A DNA stretch of 21,957 bases, taken from positions 1 to 21,957 of the forward strand of contig DASQLQ010000014.1 of the NCBI GenBank assembly GCA_035629935.1. The letters run 5' to 3'. The stretch is from DASQLQ01 sp035629935 (lineage in GTDB: Bacteria; Actinomycetota; CADDZG01; WHSQ01). Of this stretch, positions 7,723 through 15,299 are shown piece after piece (the stretch's first letter is position 1; each line of letters starts with the position of its first letter). Made by a program: the position numbers and the translations under genes. Below the pieces are notes generated by a model. The model worked only from the letters and a program-made list of their open reading frames with translations, had not been told where the DNA came from and made no database searches.

Positions 7723-8385
7723 TCAGCCCTTGAACGGTGCGGTGAAGGGCTCCGGCCCCTTGCCTTGATACAGGGCACGGAATTCGTTGACGGCCTCTTG
7801 TGAGATCCGCGCGCAGCCTTGCAACACGCCCGTGCCGTTGTCGTTCTCGCCTTCACCCGCCAGCCATGCCGTCATGACTAGCGAGTACTTGGGGTCGATG
7901 TCGTAGGGGACGGACGCGGTGGCGGTCCGCTCGTCTTCGGTGATCTCTTCGACCAGATCTACATCCTCCGCTTCGAGATCGGTGGCGTACCAGATCACAA
8001 CCTGCCCGTGCTCCAGGTTGTGAACCACTTGCTCAGTTTGCAGGGCGGATGGATAGAAGCCGGCGTCGGCGGGAGTCGCGTAGTGGGGGCCCGATGTGGG
8101 CGGGTCGGAGTTGTAGGGATCGTGGGCGGCGCCTTCGTCGATGTGCTGCCCTTCCTGTGCCTCGAACTCCTCGACCGGATCGCAGCCGGCTTCTTCCCCA
8201 CCAACCCCGACGGGGGCCTCCGCCTGCTGTTTCTCGTTAGTGATGGCAAAGACGACCAAGCCGGCCACTAGGAGGGCAACGACGATCGTGATCATGTTGC
8301 GACGCAGAGCGTCTTTCCGGCGCTCTGCCTTCCGACGCTCCTCCTCGAGCCGCCGGGCCTGTTTTTGCTCTAGCTTCTTGCTCAC
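7723..8385 (-). CDS. DUF3105 domain protein, membrane-anchored
   Basis: The protein has 220 residues from the GTG at 8385. A highly charged Lys/Arg/Glu helix (2-30, probably coiled coil) precedes one transmembrane helix (about 31-50), and an extracytoplasmic DUF3105 domain follows. It shows DPPTSGPHYATPADAGFY, VVHNLEHGQVVIWY and MTAWLAG, with conserved His residues that could bind metal. DUF3105 function is not established to my knowledge. The frame stays open to 8460, but that longer start would run into the opposite nitroreductase gene. The GTG at 8385 has a TAGCCT -10 exactly 7 nt upstream and no Shine-Dalgarno, so it is probably a leaderless start. The two divergent starts are only 31 nt apart. 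Confidence 0.8.
   Translation of the reverse strand: MSKKLEQKQARRLEEERRKAERRKDALRRNMITIVVALLVAGLVVFAITNEKQQAEAPVGVGGEEAGCDPVEEFEAQEGQHIDEGAAHDPYNSDPPTSGPHYATPADAGFYPSALQTEQVVHNLEHGQVVIWYATDLEAEDVDLVEEITEDERTATASVPYDIDPKYSLVMTAWLAGEGENDNGTGVLQGCARISQEAVNEFRALYQGKGPEPFTAPFKG
7725..7761 (+). terminator. Overlapping hairpins after the epimerase gene (candidate terminator)
   Basis: AGCCCTT (7725-7731) pairs with AAGGGCT (7745-7751). The alternative AAGGGC-TCCG-GCCCCTT hairpin (7745-7761, tetraloop TCCG, one bulged C) uses the same right arm. Both lie inside the 3' end of the opposite-strand DUF3105 gene because only 4 nt separate the two stops. No long T-run follows, so activity is uncertain. Confidence 0.35.
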
Positions 8386-8392
8386 GGCGGGG

Positions 8393-8398
8393 AGGCTA
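8393..8398 (-). promoter_or_regulatory. Candidate leaderless -10 (TAGCCT) for the DUF3105 gene
   Basis: Minus-strand TAGCCTCCC begins at 8398; the hexamer ends 7 nt before the GTG at 8385. It nearly repeats the TAGCCTGCC found before 4386 and 10675. It sits next to the ribosome-binding site of the divergent nitroreductase gene (8403-8408). Confidence 0.5.
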
Positions 8399-8416
8399 AC
8401 AGGGAGGTGACGCAAC

Positions 8417-9004
8417 TTGGAATTTAGAGATGTCGTGAGGAACCGCAGGATGGTGCGCAACTACTCCACTGCCCCCGTGGATCCCGCCGCGATCGAGAGA
8501 CTCGTCGCCACCGCCCGGAAGGCGCCGAGCGCCGGCTTCTCCCAAGGCATCCACCTCGTGGTCGTCACCGACGAGGGACGCCGCCGAATGATCGCCGAGA
8601 TCGCTAGTGAGGATGAGTACGCGCGGCGCGGTTTCGATCGCTGGGTATCGAAAGCCCCCGTCCACATAGCGGTTTGCGTAGCGGAGCAGGAGTATCACGA
8701 CCGTTACAACGAACAAGACAAGCTGGAAGGGGGCCGCGAGATCGAATGGCCGGTGCCCTACTGGTGGATCGACGCAGGGTGCGTGTTCATGCTCTTACTA
8801 CTGGGCGCGGTGGACGAGGGACTCTCAGCGGGCTTCTTCGGTGTGCATCGCATCGCGGGTCTGGCCTCCGCTCTGGATCTCCCTGTAGGGGTGGTTCCGA
8901 TCGGGGTCGTGACGGTCGGCCATCCCGAGCCCGACCGGCCCTCCAGTTCCCTGGCCCGTGGCTGGCGGCCGCTGGAGGAAGTTGTGCACCGCGAGCGCTG
9001 GTGA
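8417..9004 (+). CDS. Nitroreductase-family FMN-dependent oxidoreductase; candidate partner of CofE in F420 synthesis
   Basis: This 195-residue protein has the nitroreductase N-terminal signature RNRRMVRNYS (8-17, Arg pair for the FMN phosphate), KAPSAGFSQG (35-44) and the C-terminal GFFGVHRIAGLASALDLP. The PYWWIDAG segment (114-121) precedes the dimer helix. The TTG start is supported by GGAGGT at 8403-8408, 8 nt upstream. The gene faces cofE, with 8 nt between stops. In mycobacteria FbiB is a fusion of CofE with a nitroreductase-fold domain that reduces dehydro-F420-0 using FMNH2. Here CofE is single-domain, so this protein is a natural candidate for that missing activity (inference). It could equally be an unrelated flavin reductase, because its sequence is not obviously closest to the FbiB C-terminus. 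Confidence 0.75.
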   Translation: MEFRDVVRNRRMVRNYSTAPVDPAAIERLVATARKAPSAGFSQGIHLVVVTDEGRRRMIAEIASEDEYARRGFDRWVSKAPVHIAVCVAEQEYHDRYNEQDKLEGGREIEWPVPYWWIDAGCVFMLLLLGAVDEGLSAGFFGVHRIAGLASALDLPVGVVPIGVVTVGHPEPDRPSSSLARGWRPLEEVVHRERW

Positions 9005-9012
9005 GACGCTGG

Positions 9013-9702
9013 CTAGCGAAAAAGGTCCTCCGTGCGGGGGCGCACGATCTCTGTCGCCGCTCCGCGACCGAACTTCACATTTGCTCCCCGGACGATGGCA
9101 GCGCAGATCCGAGTGCTCTTTCCCATCACTAGTTCGGCTGCCCCGGCCAACTCATCGGCGACCGCGATCCGTGTGGCGTGCAGGTCGCGTCCCTGCGTGT
9201 CGGTGCTTCCCCGATAGTCGATGAAGGGTTCTATCCCGGCAACGCCGATCGCTACATCCGTTTGACCGATTCGCCACGCGCGCCCGAAGGTGTCGCTGAT
9301 GATCACCCCGACATCCACGCCCGTCAGGTGTTTGATCCGTGCTCGTATCCGACGGGCGGACGCATCGGGATCGAGAGGCAGTAACGCGATGTGTTCGGTC
9401 TGAACGTTGGATTCGTCTACTCCTGCGTTGGCGCAAACGAAGCCGTGTCTCGTTTCGGAGATGGTCATCCCACCGGGAGTGCGTCGTAGGACGCGTGCCG
9501 ATTCCTCTTCGATCGCTTGCCTCCGTTCGGTGGCCGGCCTCAGGCGACCCTCAGACTTGGAAACGACCTTCTGAGTGACGACGACGACGTCGCCATCGAT
9601 GAAATCGTCGGGACCGACCGCGTCGACGATCAGAAGCCCCACATCGTCGGCCGTGACGATCTCGGGGACTCCTTCGACGGGGAGAATCTGAACGGGGGTC
9701 AA
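9013..9702 (-). CDS. cofE: Coenzyme F420-0:L-glutamate ligase, single-domain
   Basis: This 229-residue protein begins PVQILPVEGVPEI and contains VTQKVVSKSEGR, the segment GFVCANAGVDESNV, DTFGRAWRIGQTDVAIG with the metal- and GTP-site residues, and RGSTDTQGRDLHAT. These are the core motifs of CofE, which adds L-glutamates to F420-0 with GTP. Length matches stand-alone CofE (about 240 residues) and lacks the roughly 200-residue nitroreductase extension of mycobacterial FbiB. The TTG start overlaps the cofD stop (TTGA), indicating translational coupling. The 3' end abuts the convergent nitroreductase gene. Confidence 0.92.
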   Translation of the reverse strand: MTPVQILPVEGVPEIVTADDVGLLIVDAVGPDDFIDGDVVVVTQKVVSKSEGRLRPATERRQAIEEESARVLRRTPGGMTISETRHGFVCANAGVDESNVQTEHIALLPLDPDASARRIRARIKHLTGVDVGVIISDTFGRAWRIGQTDVAIGVAGIEPFIDYRGSTDTQGRDLHATRIAVADELAGAAELVMGKSTRICAAIVRGANVKFGRGAATEIVRPRTEDLFR

Positions 9703-10619
9703 AGCTCGAGCAGTTTCCGGGCGAGCGCTTCAGAAGCAGAGTTGTCCATCATGATGGTGTTGCATGTCTCGGCGCGCATCCCGTATCCCTCGATAAGAGG
9801 TACCTCGTCGGCATCGCGCTCGTCCAGAACGAACACGTCGCAGAAATCTTCGTACAACTTCGCGACGCCGGCGGCGCTCACCTCCGCCCCTATCGTGGGA
9901 AGCAGTTTGTCGGCCGGTCCCTTTAGAGGTGCGCCGCGAACGATCGGAGTCACAGCGATCACCGACGGGTGAGCTCTAAGGGTGTCCCGCACCTCCGGCA
10001 GCGCCAGGATCGGCCCGATCGACACGACCGGGTTGCTGGGACAAAGAATGACCTTGTCAGCCCTGCGGATCGCATCCAGAACGCCAGGAGCCGGCTTCGC
10101 ATCGGCGATCCCCGAGAAGCGCACCTCTTTCACCGGAGGTTTGTGCTGCTCCTTCACGAAGTAGTCCTGGAAATCGAGCGTGCGCCCATCCTCGGTCACT
10201 ATCCGGGTTGGAACGCGCGTGTCCGACATCGGGATGATCTTCGTGGCGATCCCCAGTGCGTTGCGGATGTCATCGGTGACGGAGGAAAGCGTTGCACCGG
10301 CCCGGAGTTGCTGAGTGCGGTACAGGCACGTTGCCAGATCCCGGTCGCCCAAACGGAACCACGTTTCGATACCGAAACGAGCGAGTGCATCGACGGTTTC
10401 GAACGTGTCGCCCTTGATCCCCCAGCCGCGTTCTTTATCGTTGATGCGCGATAGCCAGTAAGAGACGATGTCGACATCGGGTGAGACGTGGACCCCGTAG
10501 ATGATCGCGTCATCACCGGTGTTCACGATCGCAGTTAGCTCTCCTCGCGGAACTTCCTTATCCAGTCCGACAAGGAGTTTTGAGCCCCCGACGCCGCCTG
10601 CCAACGCGGCGACTTTCAC
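9699..10619 (-). CDS. cofD: 2-phospho-L-lactate / phosphoenolpyruvate transferase of F420 synthesis (CofD/FbiA)
   Basis: The protein has 306 residues from the GTG at 10619; AAGGAG lies 5 nt upstream (10624-10630 on the minus strand). A TTG five codons earlier is open but would bury the ribosome-binding site. Motifs of CofD: AGGVGGSKL at the N-terminus, NTGDDAIIYGVHVSPDVD, RGWGIKGDT, FRLGDRDLATCLYR, CPSNPVVSIGPIL and the C-terminal NTIMMD. The enzyme joins the guanylylated lactyl or enolpyruvyl group to the deazaflavin Fo, giving F420-0 or dehydro-F420-0; in Actinobacteria the enolpyruvyl route is established. CofC and the Fo synthase (FbiC/CofGH) are not in the window. It forms a two-gene operon with cofE. 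Confidence 0.93.
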   Translation of the reverse strand: MKVAALAGGVGGSKLLVGLDKEVPRGELTAIVNTGDDAIIYGVHVSPDVDIVSYWLSRINDKERGWGIKGDTFETVDALARFGIETWFRLGDRDLATCLYRTQQLRAGATLSSVTDDIRNALGIATKIIPMSDTRVPTRIVTEDGRTLDFQDYFVKEQHKPPVKEVRFSGIADAKPAPGVLDAIRRADKVILCPSNPVVSIGPILALPEVRDTLRAHPSVIAVTPIVRGAPLKGPADKLLPTIGAEVSAAGVAKLYEDFCDVFVLDERDADEVPLIEGYGMRAETCNTIMMDNSASEALARKLLEL

Positions 10620-10654
10620 TTGTGCTCCTTCCAACTACGACTCAGCAAGCGGGC

Positions 10655-10660
10655 AGTCTA
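10655..10660 (-). promoter_or_regulatory. Candidate -10 (TAGACT) for cofDE
   Basis: Minus-strand TAGACT fits TAnnnT. A start point about 7 nt downstream gives a leader of roughly 28 nt carrying the AAGGAG site of cofD. One base separates it from the plus-strand TAGCCT at 10662, so the divergent promoters touch. Both lie within a short inverted repeat, GGCAG (10652-10656) / CTGCC (10666-10670). Confidence 0.4.
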
Positions 10661-10661
10661 G

Positions 10662-10667
10662 TAGCCT
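10662..10667 (+). promoter_or_regulatory. Candidate -10 (TAGCCT) upstream of a small ORF and the GT2 gene
   Basis: TAGCCTGCC starts here and the hexamer ends 7 nt before the ATG at 10675. It matches the 9-mer upstream of the gene at 4386. It either gives a leaderless 25-codon ORF or a 90-nt leader for the glycosyltransferase at 10765. No strong -35 is visible. Confidence 0.45.
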
Positions 10668-10674
10668 GCCTCGG

Positions 10675-10752
10675 ATGACTTTTATGGATCCGCAGGCTGG
10701 GCGCGGCGCGTGGCGCCCGTGTTGGGGCAATCGCGGCGTCCTTCCTGGGTAG
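10675..10752 (+). CDS. Possible 25-residue leader peptide ORF
   Basis: The ATG sits 7 nt after a TAGCCT -10 and is followed by 25 codons (MTFMDPQAGRG, then a Trp/Cys/Gly/Arg-rich tail ending VLPG) and a TAG. The giant GT2 gene begins 12 nt after that stop and lacks its own Shine-Dalgarno, so reading of this ORF could feed translation of GT2. There is no protein-level support; an untranslated leader is the alternative. Two Trp codons and a Cys codon in 25 are noticeable but not a classical attenuator pattern. Confidence 0.25.
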   Translation: MTFMDPQAGRGAWRPCWGNRGVLPG

Positions 10753-10764
10753 CAAGCTCTAAGC

Positions 10765-13700
10765 ATGACTACTCGAGTCACCTACGCCGACACGCGCGCC
10801 GAGTCGACCGACGAGCGATCCATCCCATCGGTCCTCGCGATCGTGGTCACACACGACGCCAAGGATTGGTTGCGTCAAGCTCTTATCGGTCTCAACGCCC
10901 AGAAGTACCCGATGCTCGACGTGTTGGTTGTCGATGATGCTTCCCGCAGGTCACTGCCCGGCCCCCCGTTGCGGCGCATCGCCAAGAGACATCTGCGTCG
11001 CCGGCGTTGGGGCTTCGTGAGGACTCCTCGTTCGCTCGGATTCGGGGGAGCGATCAACTGGGCACTATCGCGCGTCCGCACCGATGCCGACCTGCTTTTG
11101 TTCCTGCATGACGACGCCATCTTGGAACCAGGTTCGCTCGAGAAGATGGTCGGGCGGATCATGGCCGAAGACTCGACCGCGATCGTCGGTCCCAAGGTTG
11201 TTTCGTGGGAGGACCCCACCCGACTCGAAGAAGTTGGGATGGCCGTCGACCGCCTCGGCTATCCGTACAAAGGTCTGGAACAAGGCGAGATCGACCTCGG
11301 TCAACACGACCGATCGACCGAGGTGTTCTTCGTTACGTCCACCTGCATGCTCGTTCGGCACGACGTTTTCCGGTCGCTCAAGGGCTGGGACGCCCGCATG
11401 CGCGCGTTCGTTGAGGATCTCGATCTCTGCTGGCGAGCACGGATCGCGGGTCACGAAGTGAAGGTCGAGCCGGCGGCGAAGGTCCGTCACCTCATGGGAC
11501 TGGCGACCGGCCAGCGGACTTCCCCCTACCTACCCGCCCGGTACTTCATCCGCCGCAACCGCCTTCGCACTATGACGAAGAACGTTTCCGGCGTGCGTGT
11601 CCTGGCTCTCTATCCGATCTATCTGATCCTCCTCTTCTTGGAGGCCGTTGGGTTCGCCCTCCTAAGACAGCCGGGTGAGATCCTCAATCTAGCGAAAGCC
11701 TTCGGGTGGAACCTCATCTCGCTTCCTCAAACCCTTTCCGAGCGTGCCCGGATCCAAAGGACGCGCCGCGTCCCCGATCGTCGCCTCCGCAGACTCACGG
11801 TTCGCGAGTCGACACGCGTCCGTTCGTACGTGCACCACCAAGCGGAACGCATAGAAGAGGCGTGGGGTCGGCGTGCCGAGCTGATCGCACGACGCGGCGA
11901 AGCCGCGCGGCAGGCAGGCTCGCGTTTGAAGGGATGGCCGGTGGCCGCGCTGGTCCTGGGTGCCCTCGCGTTGACGATCGCTTTCCGTCACATCCTGTTC
12001 GACCCTCCGGCGGCCGTGGGCGAGCTGTTGCCCTATCCGGAACGCGCTACCGCGCTGTTCAGAGCATGGGCGTCGCCGTGGAAGGCCGTCGGTCTAGGGG
12101 AGAGCGGACCCACCCTTCCTGCCTTCGCGTTGCTCGGGTTTTTCCCGCTACTGACGTTGGGGGCCGCGGGGGCCGCGCAGAAGTTGTTGATCATCACTTT
12201 GGGCGTTATGGCCTTCATAGGTGCGGCTGCCTTGGTACGCGAGCTCGTAGACAAACCATCCCGTTACGCGGCCGGCGCCGCTTACGCACTCGGCGCAGTC
12301 GGTTACTCGGGGGTTCGTGAGGGTTCGCTCGGCGCGATGGTGTTCGGTGCCGCAGCGCCGTTCGTTCTCCTGCAGATGATCCGGCTGATCGGGTGGGTGA
12401 GGCCCCCCAACTGGAACCGCAGTCGGTCGGTGGCGCGCGTGGCCCTTGGTTCGGCGATCTCCGCTGCATTCGTTCCCGGCTCGCTGGTCCTGTATTTCGT
12501 CGTCGCGGTGATGCTTGCAGCAACGCGCACGTTCCTCGATCGCGGAGCCAAAGCCCTGCGCGGCGTTCTGGCGACGTCTGTCGCGCTCGCTATCGGCTGG
12601 CTGTTGTTGCTTCCGTGGAGTGCGACTTGGTTCGTGGACGGCGGCGCGTTGAGCCGATTGACGACGGGGGACACGTGGCGTCTTTACGCTGCGGGTTTCG
12701 CCGGTGACGGAACGTCGAGCGTTCTGTTGGGCCAGACCCCGGATTTCCCGGCCCTCCCCGGGCTTGCTCTCCCTCTGTTGGGTCTGATCGCCGTCGGTGT
12801 GGGCATCGGGCAGCGGCGACACATGGCACTTGCCTTCTGGACCGTCATCGCCGCGGACGCATGGTTGGTGGGAGCGATGTCAAGTGGTGCACTTCGGCCG
12901 TTCGTCGCGTCTTCAACCGAAGCAGCCGTTCCGGCTTCCGTAGCGTTCGCCGGACTGGTCGGCCTAGCGGTGGCGGCTTTCCGTCAGGATCTCCCCCGGC
13001 GGGGACTGGGCCTGCTTCATGCAGTCACTCTGGGCGGTTTCGGGCTCGCGGTGTTCATGGTCGTTTCGGGCATGGGCCCTGCTCTTGTTAGGGGCGACTG
13101 GGCACCAGGGCGCGACTCCGGCCGGATCGAGGCAGACGCGATATCGCAGATCAGAGACGTGCTCGAGATCGAAGCCGAGATCGAAGGTCAGTCCCGCGCT
13201 CTGTGGATCGGCGAGGGCTGGTCGTCGCCCAACCCCAGCATCGCTCGCCCGACCAGCGACTACATGATCACGGGGCCCCGCGGTCAAGTTCTCAGCGATC
13301 TTTACGAGACGAAGACGGGAGGACCCCAAGCAGTGTTGGAGCGCGCGGTCGCTTCCATCCGGGAAGGCACCACCGATCGCGGCGGGGGGCTGCTCGGGGC
13401 GTTCAACATCCGTTTCGTGGTTCTGGAAAGAGGACCGGGAACATCGAAGTGGTTGGCACAGCGCGACCTGGGTCTCATCAGGACCGAGGACGAGTACCTG
13501 ATGCTGGAGAACCAGATCTTCCTCGAGCGCGCTGCTATCTACGCAGAGCTGCCATCCGAGCTTCAGGTTCTACAAACCGGAGACACGAGCCTGAGCTTCG
13601 CGAAGTCGGATGACGCAGGCATCATCGCCGAGCAACGTTCCTCGTCACACTATGTGGCGGATTCAGCCCGTCCGGGCACGGCCGTAATAACCGAGAGCTA

Positions 13701-13929
13701 CGACCCCGGATGGGAAGCGACTCTCGACGGCGCGCCACTCGAGCGCGTCGATACCGGTTGGGCGAACGGGTTCGAGGTGCCGACCGGTGGGAGGAATCTC
13801 TCGATCGAGTTCCCGCGCGGCCTTACCCAGATCATCTGGCTTGTTGTCATCGTCGCGGGGTGGGTACTTGCGTTCGGGGCCGCCTTCGGACGCACGCCTC
13901 GTGCGGCGATCAATGAGGTTCGCCGATGA
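10765..13929 (+). CDS. Giant membrane glycosyltransferase: GT2 domain + polytopic membrane region + YfhO-like C-terminus
   Basis: This is a 1054-residue protein. Residues about 20-270 form a GT2 (GT-A) domain: LAIVVTHDAKDWL (24-36), VVDDAS (55-60), LGFGGAINWAL, the metal-binding HDD at 115-117, and FVEDLDLCWRARI (215-227) as the catalytic ED motif. One helix follows (about 278-300), then a basic, probably cytoplasmic, stretch (325-390). About ten membrane helices follow to about 770. An extracytoplasmic C-terminal domain (780-1018) ends in ESYDPGWEATLDGAPL and a VPTGGRNLSIEF strand, as in YfhO-type membrane proteins. A last helix is at about 1021-1041. The GT2 part may load a polyprenyl-phosphate sugar that the membrane part uses outside (inference). 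Start ATG at 10765 has no Shine-Dalgarno. The stop overlaps the next start (ATGA). Confidence 0.85.
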   Translation: MTTRVTYADTRAESTDERSIPSVLAIVVTHDAKDWLRQALIGLNAQKYPMLDVLVVDDASRRSLPGPPLRRIAKRHLRRRRWGFVRTPRSLGFGGAINWALSRVRTDADLLLFLHDDAILEPGSLEKMVGRIMAEDSTAIVGPKVVSWEDPTRLEEVGMAVDRLGYPYKGLEQGEIDLGQHDRSTEVFFVTSTCMLVRHDVFRSLKGWDARMRAFVEDLDLCWRARIAGHEVKVEPAAKVRHLMGLATGQRTSPYLPARYFIRRNRLRTMTKNVSGVRVLALYPIYLILLFLEAVGFALLRQPGEILNLAKAFGWNLISLPQTLSERARIQRTRRVPDRRLRRLTVRESTRVRSYVHHQAERIEEAWGRRAELIARRGEAARQAGSRLKGWPVAALVLGALALTIAFRHILFDPPAAVGELLPYPERATALFRAWASPWKAVGLGESGPTLPAFALLGFFPLLTLGAAGAAQKLLIITLGVMAFIGAAALVRELVDKPSRYAAGAAYALGAVGYSGVREGSLGAMVFGAAAPFVLLQMIRLIGWVRPPNWNRSRSVARVALGSAISAAFVPGSLVLYFVVAVMLAATRTFLDRGAKALRGVLATSVALAIGWLLLLPWSATWFVDGGALSRLTTGDTWRLYAAGFAGDGTSSVLLGQTPDFPALPGLALPLLGLIAVGVGIGQRRHMALAFWTVIAADAWLVGAMSSGALRPFVASSTEAAVPASVAFAGLVGLAVAAFRQDLPRRGLGLLHAVTLGGFGLAVFMVVSGMGPALVRGDWAPGRDSGRIEADAISQIRDVLEIEAEIEGQSRALWIGEGWSSPNPSIARPTSDYMITGPRGQVLSDLYETKTGGPQAVLERAVASIREGTTDRGGGLLGAFNIRFVVLERGPGTSKWLAQRDLGLIRTEDEYLMLENQIFLERAAIYAELPSELQVLQTGDTSLSFAKSDDAGIIAEQRSSSHYVADSARPGTAVITESYDPGWEATLDGAPLERVDTGWANGFEVPTGGRNLSIEFPRGLTQIIWLVVIVAGWVLAFGAAFGRTPRAAINEVRR

Positions 13930-15299
13930 TCGAGCAGAGAGAGCGGATGCTCGCCATCATGATCGCCGGTGCCTTGTTGCTGGGGATCGGATTCGATCTT
14001 GTGACCGGTTCCGTCAAAGCTCCGGCACGGCTCCCTGTTCGCGGCGATCGGATCGTCGAACAGACGTCCTACTGTCCACCACCGATCGAAGCCGCCAGAT
14101 CAACAGCACAGGTCACGGTCGCCTCGCTGGCCGAGGAACGTGTTCCTTTCAGCTTCGACCCGCAAGCGGCCGGCAAGCTGATGCATCTCGAGAGTCCCGG
14201 CTCGCGCGTCATGAAGGCGGAAGCAACGACGGCAGTAACGGCTTATGGCAGCGTCATGCCCTCGGCTTCCACCGTTCAGGTGTACGACCCCATCGTCGGT
14301 GCGGGCGCGGCTCGGTGTTCTCGTTTCGCGTCAACGCGTTGGTATTTCCCTGAAGGGTCCAGCGCGCTCGGCTTCGACGAGAAGTTGATCCTTTACAACC
14401 CGTTCCCCGACGAGGCCGTTGCGCGCATCACCTTCTTTACCGAGACGGGGGACCTGACCAGGGCCCGACTGGCAGAGGGGGTTGCGGTTCCGGCGGGGAC
14501 GACGAAAGTCCTGAACATCAACGAGTTCGTGCAGCCACAGCCCCTCCTATCTGCGGTGGTCGAGATGAGCAGGGGTCGGGTTGTTGCATGGCGAGCGTCA
14601 CTGGTCGACCCGAAGGAGCAAGCCGCGGGCGTGCAGTTCTCACTCGGAGCGCCGAACTCGGCAACTACTTGGTATCTCCCGGCCGGGTCAGTCGAGGAAG
14701 GGGTCGAAGAGAAGATCAACATCCTCAATCCATCCCGCGACGAAGCCATCGTCTCTGTGTCTCTGGTTACGGCGAAAGAGACCCTTCAACCACCCAAGCT
14801 CGTCGAGGTGGCGGTGCCCGCTGCCAGCTCCCGCAGGTTGCCTCTGTCGGAGTTCGTAGGACGCGGGGGGCACAACATCGGCGGTGCGGGCGTGATCGTG
14901 CGCTCCACGAACAGTGTGCGTTTCGTTGCCGAGAGAACGATCTGGTACGACCTGGACGCCGTTTCCGGAGTTTCTTCGGAGATGGGTTCCGCCGTAGCTC
15001 AGCCGAGATGGCTGGTGCCACCAGCATTGCTGAAGCCCACAACCGACACCCTCGTCTTACTCAACCCCGGGCCCGGACGGATCACGGTCGACGTCGCCAT
15101 CCTTCGGGATAGGGCCGCGCCCGACGTTCCGGCCAAATTTCGGGGGATAGTCGTCGGGCCTGGGACGCGGCGCCGGATCGAGATCTCGGGGAACGCCGGG
15201 ATGCTCTTCGTCAGAGCTACGGGACCGGTGGTTGCGGAACGTGCCGCCACATCGTCGCGCGATGCCGCCGCGGTGATGGGCATCCCATCCGGGAGCTGA
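13926..15299 (+). CDS. DUF5719 family envelope protein
   Basis: This 457-residue protein has an N-terminal membrane anchor or signal (about 9-28), followed by an extracytoplasmic beta-rich region. Three related units start with W-Y/L-x-P and contain a LxNP core: TRWYFPEGS...LYNPFPDEA (137-164), TTWYLPAGS...ILNPSRDEA (247-274) and PRWLVPPAL...LLNPGPGR (360-385). C50 and C131 are the only obvious cysteines and could pair. The start ATG overlaps the GT2 stop (ATGA), with GAGG 7 nt upstream, so synthesis is tightly coupled to the giant glycosyltransferase. In Actinobacteria DUF5719 proteins are, as I recall, typically next to such a GT2 gene and near F420 and mannose genes. Biochemical function unknown; an accessory or structural subunit of the GT2 is the simplest reading. 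Confidence 0.8.
   Translation: MIEQRERMLAIMIAGALLLGIGFDLVTGSVKAPARLPVRGDRIVEQTSYCPPPIEAARSTAQVTVASLAEERVPFSFDPQAAGKLMHLESPGSRVMKAEATTAVTAYGSVMPSASTVQVYDPIVGAGAARCSRFASTRWYFPEGSSALGFDEKLILYNPFPDEAVARITFFTETGDLTRARLAEGVAVPAGTTKVLNINEFVQPQPLLSAVVEMSRGRVVAWRASLVDPKEQAAGVQFSLGAPNSATTWYLPAGSVEEGVEEKINILNPSRDEAIVSVSLVTAKETLQPPKLVEVAVPAASSRRLPLSEFVGRGGHNIGGAGVIVRSTNSVRFVAERTIWYDLDAVSGVSSEMGSAVAQPRWLVPPALLKPTTDTLVLLNPGPGRITVDVAILRDRAAPDVPAKFRGIVVGPGTRRRIEISGNAGMLFVRATGPVVAERAATSSRDAAAVMGIPSGS

Noticed and set aside
9002..9020. CGCT-AGCG hairpin as terminator between nitroreductase and cofE
   Set aside because: Only four base pairs, and the neighbouring run is A on the plus strand, T upstream of the stem on the minus strand; neither gives terminator geometry.
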